A stretch of 64,000 bases of DNA, taken from contig JBBDJB010000025.1 in NCBI GenBank assembly GCA_040880125.1, positions 1-64,000 on the forward strand, given 5' to 3'. A model generated the notes under the pieces. That model was not told where the DNA came from. It made no database searches and was given only the letters and a program-made list of their open reading frames with translations. The translations under genes and the position numbers were made by a program. The first letter of the stretch is position 1, and each line of letters starts with the position of its first letter. The DNA is from JBBDJB01 sp040880125. Lineage in GTDB: Bacteria; Planctomycetota; Planctomycetia; Pirellulales; JBBDJB01. Shown one piece after another: positions 8,723-18,300 of this stretch.

Positions 8723-11700
8723 CTAGACGAACAGTTCGTCGGGCTGCATGCTGAACACCGCACGTGGCCGCCGCAGAACGTCCGGTGCAATCTTCAAGAT
8801 ACTGGTACCGACCAGCACCTCATCCCAGCGACCCGATACCGGATCGCACCGCTGGACGGTGCTGCGCAGATTCAGCCGCACGTGCTCGCAGTCAGCCTGG
8901 GCGTGGCGGACCTCCACGACAACCCGCAACTCGTCTTGTCCTGCGACATAGACCGGCGCAGCGAAGACCAGTTCCTGGGATTCGTACTGGGCATGCTTCA
9001 GCCAACCAAGCTCCGCCAGGTACTGCGGGATCAACCCGGCCACGAGCATGCCGTGGGCGATGCGGCCGTCGAATCCGGCCTGGCGTGCGGCTTCGTCGCT
9101 GCGATGCACCGGGTTGTCGTCGCCGGAGACGCGCACCATCCTGTCGACCAACCCTTCGTCGAGCCGGCGTGGGCCGGAGATGCGGACGATTGGCAGCCGG
9201 ACCGCCAGCGCACGAGCAGTTGCGTCTTGCCCGAGGGGAGTCTCGTCAGCGGCGTCGTCCGTGCCTTGTTGACCCGTCAAACCAGCCGTGGCGGCCCCCA
9301 CCAGGATCGACGCCTTCGGGGCGGCGAGATTGCCCTCCAGCATCCGCTGCTGTGCCTGCGGAAGCTCCTCCCACGCAAACACCTCTACCGGCGGCACTTC
9401 AATCGCGCCGTCGACCACCAGTTGATTAAACTCAGCCGCCTGGGCGTGGCTGGCGTAATGCGTGCCGACGATCCACGGCAGGATTTTCTTCTGGAACATC
9501 CACACATACCGGGCATCGAAGGCGTACCGATATCCGCTGGTCGATTCGACGAACGCCACCGACCCGTGCGGTTTGACGGCAAAGGCGCTCAGGTCCAGCG
9601 TCTGCGTTTCCTCCGCGCGATGGATCATCAGATCGGGAAATTGCCCGTTGAATGCGGCCCGCACTGCGTTTCGGAATGGCACCAGCGTATCGGTGCGGTA
9701 CTGCTCGTGGATCGCGTCGTCTTCGCTCGGCTCGTCCGGGTGCGGCGGCGACGGCATATCGTCCGGAACCGGGAATTCCGCGAGATCGATCGTGCCGCGC
9801 AGCACCTTCTCTTCTGGATCCCAGGCGCGGACCTCGGTGGCCTGCTGCGCGCCGCGCACTACAACCGCCGCCGCGGCGCCATGCTCGCCGACGACCTCTA
9901 GCATTTGCCGGGCGAGCGGGTCGGCTCCAAAAATTACGACCTTCGCACCCTGGCGGAGCCCGCCCTCGGTCAGTACGTCGATCGGTGAGCGATCCAGCTC
10001 TTTGCCCATGAACGTGAACTTGTAGCCGGTTGTGCCGGCGAAGTGCGTAATCTTGCCGCTGGACTTGAGCACCTCGACGCTCAATGGATACGTCGCCGCG
10101 CCGGGGTGCTCCATCACCACGTCGGCCAAGTTGCCACCGGTGGCTGCACGGAACTTTTCGATGAACGTCTCGGCCCCGCAACGCCAGCGCTGGCGGCCGG
10201 CCTCGTCTGCGGGAATCACACCCCATATGTCACGCGGCAGCTCTTTGCGATTGAGCACCGCAGTGGCGCCGTATTCCTTGGCTGTAAGCGAACCTTCCTG
10301 GCTGGAGACCACCGCCACGATATGCTTGGCGCCAAGCAGCCGGGCAACCTGCACGCCGTACAAGCCGGTCCCGCGCGACCCGCCCCAGATGAGCACGGTA
10401 TCTCCCGGCCTGACCGCGGCGCGATACTTCAGCGCCCGCCACGCCGTAGCGCCGACGAGCATATAGCTGGCCGCGTCTTCCCAAGCGAGACGTTCCGGCT
10501 TCGGCAGGACCTGCCGCTCGTCGAGCCGCACATATTGGGCGAACGTGCCGTCGGCGTTTTCATAGCCGGTGATGTGGAACGATCGCTTCTTCGTATTGTC
10601 GCCGCAGGCCGGATCGGACTCGCCGCGGTCGTCTTCGCCGGTCGCCATCACGACCTGGTCGCCGACGGCAACGTCACGAACTTTCGCGCCCACGGCCATC
10701 ACGATGCCGGCCGCGTCGCTGCCGAGTACTTGGAAGTCCTTGTGGCGGATGCGCGGGTACTGAAACGGTGAGACCGGCAGTCCGAGCGCGGCCCAAGAGC
10801 CGTTAAAGTTTAGCGAGGCCGCCATCACTTGCACGAGCACGTCGTGGTGGCCCAATTCCGGCAGCGGGCGAACATGTTCTACGATCGCCTGGCCCGGCGG
10901 TCCATGCTCGCCGCGGCGCACACCCCACGCCCGCATGTAGCGGGGAAGCCTTGCTCCCGGTGGCTTGGAAATACCGATGGCTTGCAGGTAAGTGCTGCCG
11001 CCGTCCTCCGGTTCGCCCATGCCCGATGTCGATGCGACCTGATTCGATTGCCGCGCGCGAAGGTGGTCGCCGGTGATCGCGTCCCGCAGGGTCGAGCCGC
11101 CCCAGGTCATCAACATCCCGGCGTGGGTGAATACGCCGCCAAAGTCGGCTCGGAAGATCAGGTCCCCTTCGCGGATCCTGTCGCGGTGGGCGTGCAGCAC
11201 CGACGTGGAACTGGCGGCCGATGTGTTACCGTAGGTGTCGATCGTCCACAGGATCTTGTCGCGCGGGATTCCCAGCGCGTCGGTGACGCGAAGGATCAAG
11301 CCCTGGTTCGCCTGGTGGAAGATGTACCAGTCGATGCGGCCGGGATCGCGGTGCCCGATGTCGTGCAGGCCCGATCGGATGAACTCCCGCACCCGCTCGA
11401 CGAGAAACGTGATCGCGTGCCCGGCCATGATGCCGACTTCGCGGCCCTTAAGGTCAAAAAAGCCGCCGTGCGGCGTCCGCATAATCTCGCCCAACGGGTC
11501 GTTCGTCTCGCCGAGCCGCGGAACGACGATCCGCCGCTGCGAGCTGTCCGTCTGATGGATCATCCAGTGGATGCCGTGCCCTTCGCGAGCCGGGACAAGG
11601 GTACTGGCCACTGCCAGGTCGCCGAAGATCGGCCAGCACGACTGATCGGGCCGCAAGTACCGGCTGTAGACTTCCGCCACCGGGATGACTGCCAGCTTGC

Positions 11701-14700
11701 ACACGCCTGTGCCGACGTGTGGCAACCGGTCGAACAGCGCGCCAAGATAGCCGACACAGTAGCCCTTGGAAGACAGCGTCGGCAACGGGCATTGCAGATC
11801 GAGATACTGATTCACCTGGTCGCCCAAACCCGGCGCGGTGAAGTCGCCGTCGTGTGTGGCCACCGCGGCGATGGTGAATCCCAGCCGCTGCATGACGCCG
11901 GGCATTCTCAGCGCCGCCAGGGGAAGCGGATAAAGTGTCTCTTCGAGCGCTTCGAGCGTTGCCTTCGCCGCCAACTGTCCGATCGATTCCTCCTTGCCGA
12001 TCCAGTACCGCGAGGTGATGCCGGTTCCAAGCGTCTCGAACCGTTCGGCCCGGTAATGGAGTGAATCGTTATAGTCTTCGATCGGTGGCGTGAGACCCGC
12101 CCGGCGATACATGTCGATCGTCCGCAGGATCTCCAGCCGCTTTTCCTCGGCCAGCCGGGCCAGGTCCGCGTTGGTGTAGCGATTTGCCGGAGTGCACAAA
12201 CCGACGCCGCCGATGGTCACGTTGTGGTTGAAGTCGAAGGCAAACAGTTCGCCCGGCAGCCGCTGCCAGTTCGCCTCCGCCTGCCGGCGCAATTCTTCGC
12301 GGCGGCGAGACATCACTCGATCGGATTGCGTCGCATCACCGGCGGGTCGTGGTTCGAGCGCGAAACTTCCGGCCACCGCCTTCACCTCGGCGACATTCAG
12401 CCGCCGGGGCAAAGGATCGCTCGGCGGCGACTCGATCTCCGAAGCAGGGTAGGGGGGCAGCTCTTGCACCTGCTCGGCCGGCGCCGAGACCAGCAGTTCC
12501 GCCTCGCCCGAGGCGAGCACGATCCGCTCGGCGTCCACAATCTCCGTATGCAGGCGAACGATAGCTTTACCCGGCCGGCTCGGATGCGCATAGGCGTGCG
12601 TGATGTGCGCCACCGCCTCGGCGGGGCCGCGCAATATGCGCGCTTGCCAGTCCTCGGCGAGCACCTCCAGCGACTGGCGGATGTAGATCCCGCCGGGCAG
12701 TTGCGCTCCGAATGAAGAGGCCTGGCTGGGACTTCCCAACAGGGCCGAAACAAGCATGCCCAGCACGATCTTGCCCCGCTGTGCCGCTTGCGCCGCGTCG
12801 TCGGGCGAATCGCCCCACAGTCGAATCGCCTCGGCCACGTCTTCCGCGGTCAGTTCGCGGCGATGGGTGAATACTTTGCCCACGGCAAGCGGACAACGCT
12901 TGTATAGCCCGTCCGCCGTGGCGGCGAACCGCTCCGCAATCACCGGAACTTCGCAACCGCGCAGGTATTCAGCGGCGCTGTCGCCCGGCATGTCGACCAC
13001 GTGATGCCCTTGACGGAGCCATCGCTGCTGCCGTCGGGCCGCCGAGCGAGCGTCGGTTTCGTCCGCGGAGGTATCGCCATCGGGGCCATCGGCGAGCAGT
13101 TCCGGCTTCCAAAACGCCGTCAGCCAGGCAACCGCCTCGGCGATTTGCCGCGGCGTCAGCAGAAAGCCGCATTTGGTGCCCCGCATGGCGGCGAGTGCAA
13201 TCGGGGCGGTCATTTCACTAAGTACGTAGTCGGCTCGCCAACTGATCCGCTGGCCGCCGGCGGAGGGCGCTTCCGCCAAGGTGTCCAGCGCCGCCTTCGT
13301 CATGCCATAGGTGACGACATGTTTATTCTGCAGGTGCCGGCCGTGGATCGAGCCGGGGAGTAGCGTGCAGCGCACGCCCAGCCGCGACGCCGCCTCGGCC
13401 ACCGCCAGCGGATAGAGCTGGTTGACGTCGAACAGCTCTTTCAGCCGCGCGAGTTTTCTCTGGACTCCATCCGCGGAGAGCGGCTCGTCCGATCGCAAAA
13501 CATCGTCGTCATCGCACGATCCCAATCCGACGAACACCACATCCAGCCCACCCAGTCGTTCGCTGGCGGACTCGACGGCCCGCTCATAGGCGGCGGGAGA
13601 ACCATCCGAGTCGATGCGCACGTCGAGATAGGCCTTCACCCCTTTGGCGGAAAGCTGATCTCGCACGGCGGCCGCTTTGGCCGCGTTGCGGGACGTTATG
13701 GCCAGCTTCACGCCCGGAATCGCGCCGAACCACTTGGCGACGGCCAGACCGATCCCACCTGCGCCCACGATCAATACCCGCGTCTGGGACTCGGCGTGGA
13801 ATTGTCTTGCCTGGCCGATCGTGGCATTAGTTTGAAGAAGCCGCGTGAAGTGAAACTCGTCGAGGATCTCCTCGCCGGAGACCCGCGGGCGAAGCGTAAC
13901 GCGGAAGATTGTCTCTAACTCGTCCTGCGTGCGGCCGCCGATGAGATCCCCCAGCTTGCCTGAGGTGGCGAGCTCCTTCAGCTCCCTCGCTGTATAGGGG
14001 CGCACGGCCATCGGATCGGCTTGGGCCTCTATCGGCGGCGGAACGATCGGTGCGTGGCGGCAATCCTCCGCCCGGCGATGTCGCAGCCGCGCCGTGGGCC
14101 GCGAAGGAAGCGCTTCGCGAGGGCCGTCAAGCTGCCGTCCCGTGCGGATCGATGCGAGCACCTCTGCGTGCGTCGTATCGGTTTCGGTGCCGCGCTCCAC
14201 GCGCGCCGTGTGCAGCGCCGCCGCCAGCCGCTCGGGTAGGTCGCCCGATCGGCCAGACAGTCGCTCGGCTGCAAACGGTCCGGGAAAGGTGACCTGATGG
14301 TGACCGACTGCAATGTATCGGGAAGTATCGACCACTTGGCGGCCGGCGCGGTCCTGCCGGAAGTAGTGCTGGCCGAACAGTTCCGGCTTCCAGAACGCGC
14401 TCAGCCACAATAGGCCCTCGGCAACCTGACGCGGCGTTACCAGAAATCCCCGACCGTTTTCCACAAGCTCGTCCGAGGCGCCGGGTGCCGAGTCTGGCGT
14501 GAGCATCCCGATCGCCTGCCAACACACACCGGCGACATGCGCCGGCAGTCCCTCGGCGAGTCGACGCATTGACGCAGCCGCCATCCGCCCGGCGAGGCCG
14601 CTTCCACGGTCGACGTGCCCGGAAACGATCGTGTACCCAGCGTCGAGCTGCGCGCCGGCCATCACGGCGGCCAGTGCATCGAACTGGCGCCGCTGTGCGT

Positions 14701-15352
14701 CCCGCCCGATTTGCGCGGCATCGACGCCTTCGTTCGATTCACCGCCGACTTGGTGCTCGGCAGACGCGATACAGCGGCCGACGTGCAAGAAGTCCAATCC
14801 GTCCAGCCGCTCGGCCGCGTCGAACACGGCCCGGCTAAAAGCGGCTTCTCCCTGCGCTGCGTCCAGACGTATCAGCTCCCAACGGTCGACTGCAGCCCGG
14901 CTCATCCGCTCGCGGGCCCGTGTGGCCTCGGCATCGTTTGTCACGCCGATCGCCAGGCGCACGTCGGAGATGTTTCCCAGCAGTTCGGCCAGAGCCAGAT
15001 CGACCGCCCCGGTGCCCAACACCAACGCCGCGGTTTTGCAATGGGCGTGATATCGTCGGGCCGCGATGAGCGTGTGCGAAGCATCCACCTGGGCAGCGAC
15101 GTGGAATTCATCGAGCAATTGCTCGCCGGAGACTTGCGGCCGCAACAGACTGGCAAATAGCTCCTCTAGCGATACCTGATCCCGGCCGTCGACGTGCTCG
15201 GAGAGCCGACCCGAGGCGGCCAGCATCGCCAGCGCATCGGCGCCGAGCGCGCGGCCATTGTTCCAGTGAGCAGCTTCGCCCGTGGCGCCGCCGTGCGCCG
15301 CCGAGTCGCGCGCTGCGTGGCCAGATTCCGAAATTAAATGCTGCGGACCCAT
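8723..15352 (-). CDS. Giant multidomain synthase: SDR*-SDR-hotdog*-KASIII-CCR-MaoC hydratase
   Basis: 2209 residues; * marks units that look inactive. Residues ~46-340 and ~464-765 are two copies of one SDR-like module. Copy 2 has the cofactor motif GAGGIGLAVAK (531) and YGMTK (682); copy 1 has GTGAVDLALA and no YxxxK. Residues ~830-960 resemble a MaoC hotdog but lack the NPxH. Residues ~1040-1420 are a KASIII-type ketosynthase with Cys1199, HQANQG (His1346) and GNTSAA (Asn1376). Residues ~1465-2030 resemble crotonyl-CoA carboxylase/reductase. Residues 2051-2209 are an (R)-hydratase-like hotdog with SGDDNPVH (Asp2078, His2083). Thus ketoreduction, dehydration, enoyl reduction and a condensing domain share one chain. 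The gene begins 15 bases after the PKS stop, so it is co-transcribed. Inferred role: supplying starter or extender units, or processing beta-carbons in trans for the PKS, which lacks an ER. Confidence 0.85.
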   Translation of the reverse strand: MGPQHLISESGHAARDSAAHGGATGEAAHWNNGRALGADALAMLAASGRLSEHVDGRDQVSLEELFASLLRPQVSGEQLLDEFHVAAQVDASHTLIAARRYHAHCKTAALVLGTGAVDLALAELLGNISDVRLAIGVTNDAEATRARERMSRAAVDRWELIRLDAAQGEAAFSRAVFDAAERLDGLDFLHVGRCIASAEHQVGGESNEGVDAAQIGRDAQRRQFDALAAVMAGAQLDAGYTIVSGHVDRGSGLAGRMAAASMRRLAEGLPAHVAGVCWQAIGMLTPDSAPGASDELVENGRGFLVTPRQVAEGLLWLSAFWKPELFGQHYFRQDRAGRQVVDTSRYIAVGHHQVTFPGPFAAERLSGRSGDLPERLAAALHTARVERGTETDTTHAEVLASIRTGRQLDGPREALPSRPTARLRHRRAEDCRHAPIVPPPIEAQADPMAVRPYTARELKELATSGKLGDLIGGRTQDELETIFRVTLRPRVSGEEILDEFHFTRLLQTNATIGQARQFHAESQTRVLIVGAGGIGLAVAKWFGAIPGVKLAITSRNAAKAAAVRDQLSAKGVKAYLDVRIDSDGSPAAYERAVESASERLGGLDVVFVGLGSCDDDDVLRSDEPLSADGVQRKLARLKELFDVNQLYPLAVAEAASRLGVRCTLLPGSIHGRHLQNKHVVTYGMTKAALDTLAEAPSAGGQRISWRADYVLSEMTAPIALAAMRGTKCGFLLTPRQIAEAVAWLTAFWKPELLADGPDGDTSADETDARSAARRQQRWLRQGHHVVDMPGDSAAEYLRGCEVPVIAERFAATADGLYKRCPLAVGKVFTHRRELTAEDVAEAIRLWGDSPDDAAQAAQRGKIVLGMLVSALLGSPSQASSFGAQLPGGIYIRQSLEVLAEDWQARILRGPAEAVAHITHAYAHPSRPGKAIVRLHTEIVDAERIVLASGEAELLVSAPAEQVQELPPYPASEIESPPSDPLPRRLNVAEVKAVAGSFALEPRPAGDATQSDRVMSRRREELRRQAEANWQRLPGELFAFDFNHNVTIGGVGLCTPANRYTNADLARLAEEKRLEILRTIDMYRRAGLTPPIEDYNDSLHYRAERFETLGTGITSRYWIGKEESIGQLAAKATLEALEETLYPLPLAALRMPGVMQRLGFTIAAVATHDGDFTAPGLGDQVNQYLDLQCPLPTLSSKGYCVGYLGALFDRLPHVGTGVCKLAVIPVAEVYSRYLRPDQSCWPIFGDLAVASTLVPAREGHGIHWMIHQTDSSQRRIVVPRLGETNDPLGEIMRTPHGGFFDLKGREVGIMAGHAITFLVERVREFIRSGLHDIGHRDPGRIDWYIFHQANQGLILRVTDALGIPRDKILWTIDTYGNTSAASSTSVLHAHRDRIREGDLIFRADFGGVFTHAGMLMTWGGSTLRDAITGDHLRARQSNQVASTSGMGEPEDGGSTYLQAIGISKPPGARLPRYMRAWGVRRGEHGPPGQAIVEHVRPLPELGHHDVLVQVMAASLNFNGSWAALGLPVSPFQYPRIRHKDFQVLGSDAAGIVMAVGAKVRDVAVGDQVVMATGEDDRGESDPACGDNTKKRSFHITGYENADGTFAQYVRLDERQVLPKPERLAWEDAASYMLVGATAWRALKYRAAVRPGDTVLIWGGSRGTGLYGVQVARLLGAKHIVAVVSSQEGSLTAKEYGATAVLNRKELPRDIWGVIPADEAGRQRWRCGAETFIEKFRAATGGNLADVVMEHPGAATYPLSVEVLKSSGKITHFAGTTGYKFTFMGKELDRSPIDVLTEGGLRQGAKVVIFGADPLARQMLEVVGEHGAAAAVVVRGAQQATEVRAWDPEEKVLRGTIDLAEFPVPDDMPSPPHPDEPSEDDAIHEQYRTDTLVPFRNAVRAAFNGQFPDLMIHRAEETQTLDLSAFAVKPHGSVAFVESTSGYRYAFDARYVWMFQKKILPWIVGTHYASHAQAAEFNQLVVDGAIEVPPVEVFAWEELPQAQQRMLEGNLAAPKASILVGAATAGLTGQQGTDDAADETPLGQDATARALAVRLPIVRISGPRRLDEGLVDRMVRVSGDDNPVHRSDEAARQAGFDGRIAHGMLVAGLIPQYLAELGWLKHAQYESQELVFAAPVYVAGQDELRVVVEVRHAQADCEHVRLNLRSTVQRCDPVSGRWDEVLVGTSILKIAPDVLRRPRAVFSMQPDELFV

Positions 15353-15367
15353 AGATTCCTTCGCAGG

Positions 15368-18300
15368 TCAGACGGACGAAAGTTCCGGTTGCTCAATCGG
15401 CGCGACTTGCGCTCCGGCCAACAACTGGCGTAGCTCACGTGCTAACACGCGTACGTTTGGCTCCAGGACCATGCTGTCGTGATCGCCGGGCACCACGTGC
15501 ACGTCGATGCCGCCTCGCACATACGGGCTCCAGTGGTTTTCGGCGTCGACATACTCTCGTGCCGAGTTGAGCACGCGACCGCCGGAGAGCTTATAGCGTT
15601 CATCAAGTGGCGGCCGAAACAGCACGAGGCGGCCGTCGTATACCGACGTCTGGTAGTGGATCAGGGCCTCGCGGAAGGCGGCTTCAATCTCGGCCGAACG
15701 AAATTCCGCTGGAGTCAACTCCTCCGCGGTCCCGCGCCTCTGCTGCAGCTCCCACTCGACGCGGTCACGCACCCAGCGGCTGAAATAGCCGACGCCTTGC
15801 TGCCGGAACCGCTGCCAGTGGACGGAGAGCTTGTCCCGCCGCGAAAGATGAACGCCGCGCATGATCTGCCGGGGCAACTCGGCGGGGATGCTGTCGAGCA
15901 TCACCAGCAGGCCGACTTCTTCCCCCTGCGAGACGAGCTGCTGCGCCATCTCAAAAGCCGTAATGCCGCCGCCGGAGAATCCGCCCAAGAGGTACGGCCC
16001 CTGCGGCTGAATCCGTATGATCTCCTCTAGGTAGGCCTCGGCCATCTCCTCGAAGCGGCGGTGCGGCGTGTCATCGCCACGCAGCCCGCGGGCCTGCACG
16101 GCGTAGACCGGCTGACTGCGCCCCAAGTGGGCTGCCAGGTGACGCAGGTTAAGCACGTTGCCGAACATGCCGGCCACCAGATAGAACGGCAGCCGCCCTT
16201 CGTCCTCGGCCTGATTCATTGGCACCAGGTATCGGAAGCTCGGGTCGCGCTTTTCACGCGGTGCGTCGCTGGCCGAATCGTTGTCACCCAGCTCCTCGCG
16301 CAGCAGGTCCGCACAGCGGGCGACGGTCGGCGCCTGAAACAGCACGGAGATCGGAAACTCGATGCCGTACGACTTCTTGATCTTCGCGAACAGCCGCACC
16401 GCGTTGAGCGAGTGGCCGCCGAGTTCGAAGAAGTCGTCGTGCACGCCCACCTGATCGATGCCGAGCAGCTCCTCCCACCAGCCGGCCAGGTTCCGCTCCA
16501 GTTCGTCGCGCGGCTCCACGTAGTTCGACTGCAAGTTCGGCCGCGCGAACTTTACGCCGGACGATGCCTCGGCGACCTCTACGCGTCCGGCTCGCCGAAT
16601 CAATTCCGCTAGCGGTAGCGGGGTGACCACCAGGTCCGGCCCGGCACCCGACGCAAGAATCCGCTCCAGGGCGGTAGTGCCTTCCTGGACCGAGATGCCG
16701 GCGTCGAACGTTTCCAGAAACAACCGCTCACCCTCGCTCAGGTGCGCGCCGCGGCCGCCTGTGCCGGCTCCGGCCGCCAGCGGGGCCGCAAACGTGGCGG
16801 CGGCCATCTTCTTCACCGCGAACTGCTCCACCTCGACCAGCACCGTGCCGTCTTCGTCGGCAATCGTCACGTCGAACAGGGCCACGTCGTTGTCGGCATG
16901 GTTCTGCGGATCCTGGCGAACATAACTGTACACAGCCGCCGGCAGCGGCCCGTGGATCCGCACCTTCCGATAGGAAAGCGGTACAAACAGATCACGGCTG
17001 TTTTCATAGCCTTCCACAAGCGGCAGCGCAAACCCGGTTGCCAGGTCGAGCACCGCCGGATGCAGACGATACTGCTGCAAGTCGTCGCGGTATTCCTCCG
17101 GAAGCTCCACCAAGGCGATCGCTTCGTCGTTGCCGAAGTGCATCTGCCGCAGCGCCTGCCACCGTGGGCCGAACGCCAAAAGCCCCGCCTGCCGCGTCGA
17201 TAGCGCCTCGCCGTTCGCCTGTGCGGAGCCGCCTCCGCAACGGCTGAGAATCTCGCGGATCAGCAGCCGCGGTGTGGGCGAAAAGTCGCCCGGCCGCACG
17301 GTGCCCTGGGCATGAAGCTCCCACGCGGCGTCGTCGGCAGCCGGCCGGCCGTCGATGCGGCTGGTCACTGTGAACGCGTAGCGGCCGTTTTCGCGAGTCA
17401 GTTCTAGACGCGCCTCGCGCCGCTGGTCGTCATTCACCATCAATGGCGACACGAACGTGACGTTGTTCAGTTCGATGTCCGCAGCGCCGGCGATCGACTC
17501 CATCGCCTCTCGGACGATTTCCAAGTATCCCGTCCCGGGAATGAGCGCCTGACCGGACTTCGTCCGATGTTCGTCGAGCAGCCAGTGCTCGCGCGCGTCG
17601 TAGTCGGTGGCGAACAGGAACCGGTCCGGCCCCTGCTGTAGGCATTCGTCCAGTAGCGGCTGTGCGACGATCCGCCTCTCACGGCTCTCGTCGATCGATT
17701 CGCCCTGCACGTGCCGGCTGATTTCGATCGCTCGGCCGACTTCCTTCCAGACGCCCCAGTTGACGGCCACCGTGTGCGGCTTTTTGCCGTGGCGGCTCTG
17801 TGCGAATGCATTGAGAAAGCAATTGGCCGCTGTGTAATCCACCTGTCCGGCCGGCCCCAGCGCCGTGCTGCTGGACGAGAACAGCACGAAGAAGTCGAGC
17901 GGCTCGTCGGCGAGCAGCCGGCTGAGCAGCAGCGTGCCGTGCACCTTCGGCGTGAATACACCTTCCACCGAGTCGGCCGACTTGAGCTGGATCAGGCCGT
18001 CGTCCATTGCGCCGGCGGCGTGAATTACGCCCTGGATGGAGCCGAACCGCTCCCTGGCAACCTCTAGCACGTGCTGCATGTCGCCCACATTGGCGACGTC
18101 CGCCGCGAGAGCAACCACTTCCGCCCCGTGGGACTCCAACTGGCGCAAGCTCCGGATCTTCCGGCTGGTCGGATCGCGGTCGCTGTGCTCGGACAGCCAC
18201 GCGTCCCAACGCTCCGGCGTGGGCAGGGCGGTGCGTCCGGTGAGGACAAGGCGAGCCTGATAGTTCCGCGCCAGATGATCGGCCATGGCCAGACCAATGC

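Noticed and set aside
7112..9901. 929-codon open frame on the plus strand opposite the synthase genes
   Set aside because: It lies entirely antisense to well-supported PPTase, aldo/keto reductase and synthase genes; its translation has no recognisable domain. Long antisense frames are expected in GC-rich DNA.
10829..12064. 411-codon plus-strand frame
   Set aside because: Antisense shadow of the KASIII/CCR segment of the synthase.
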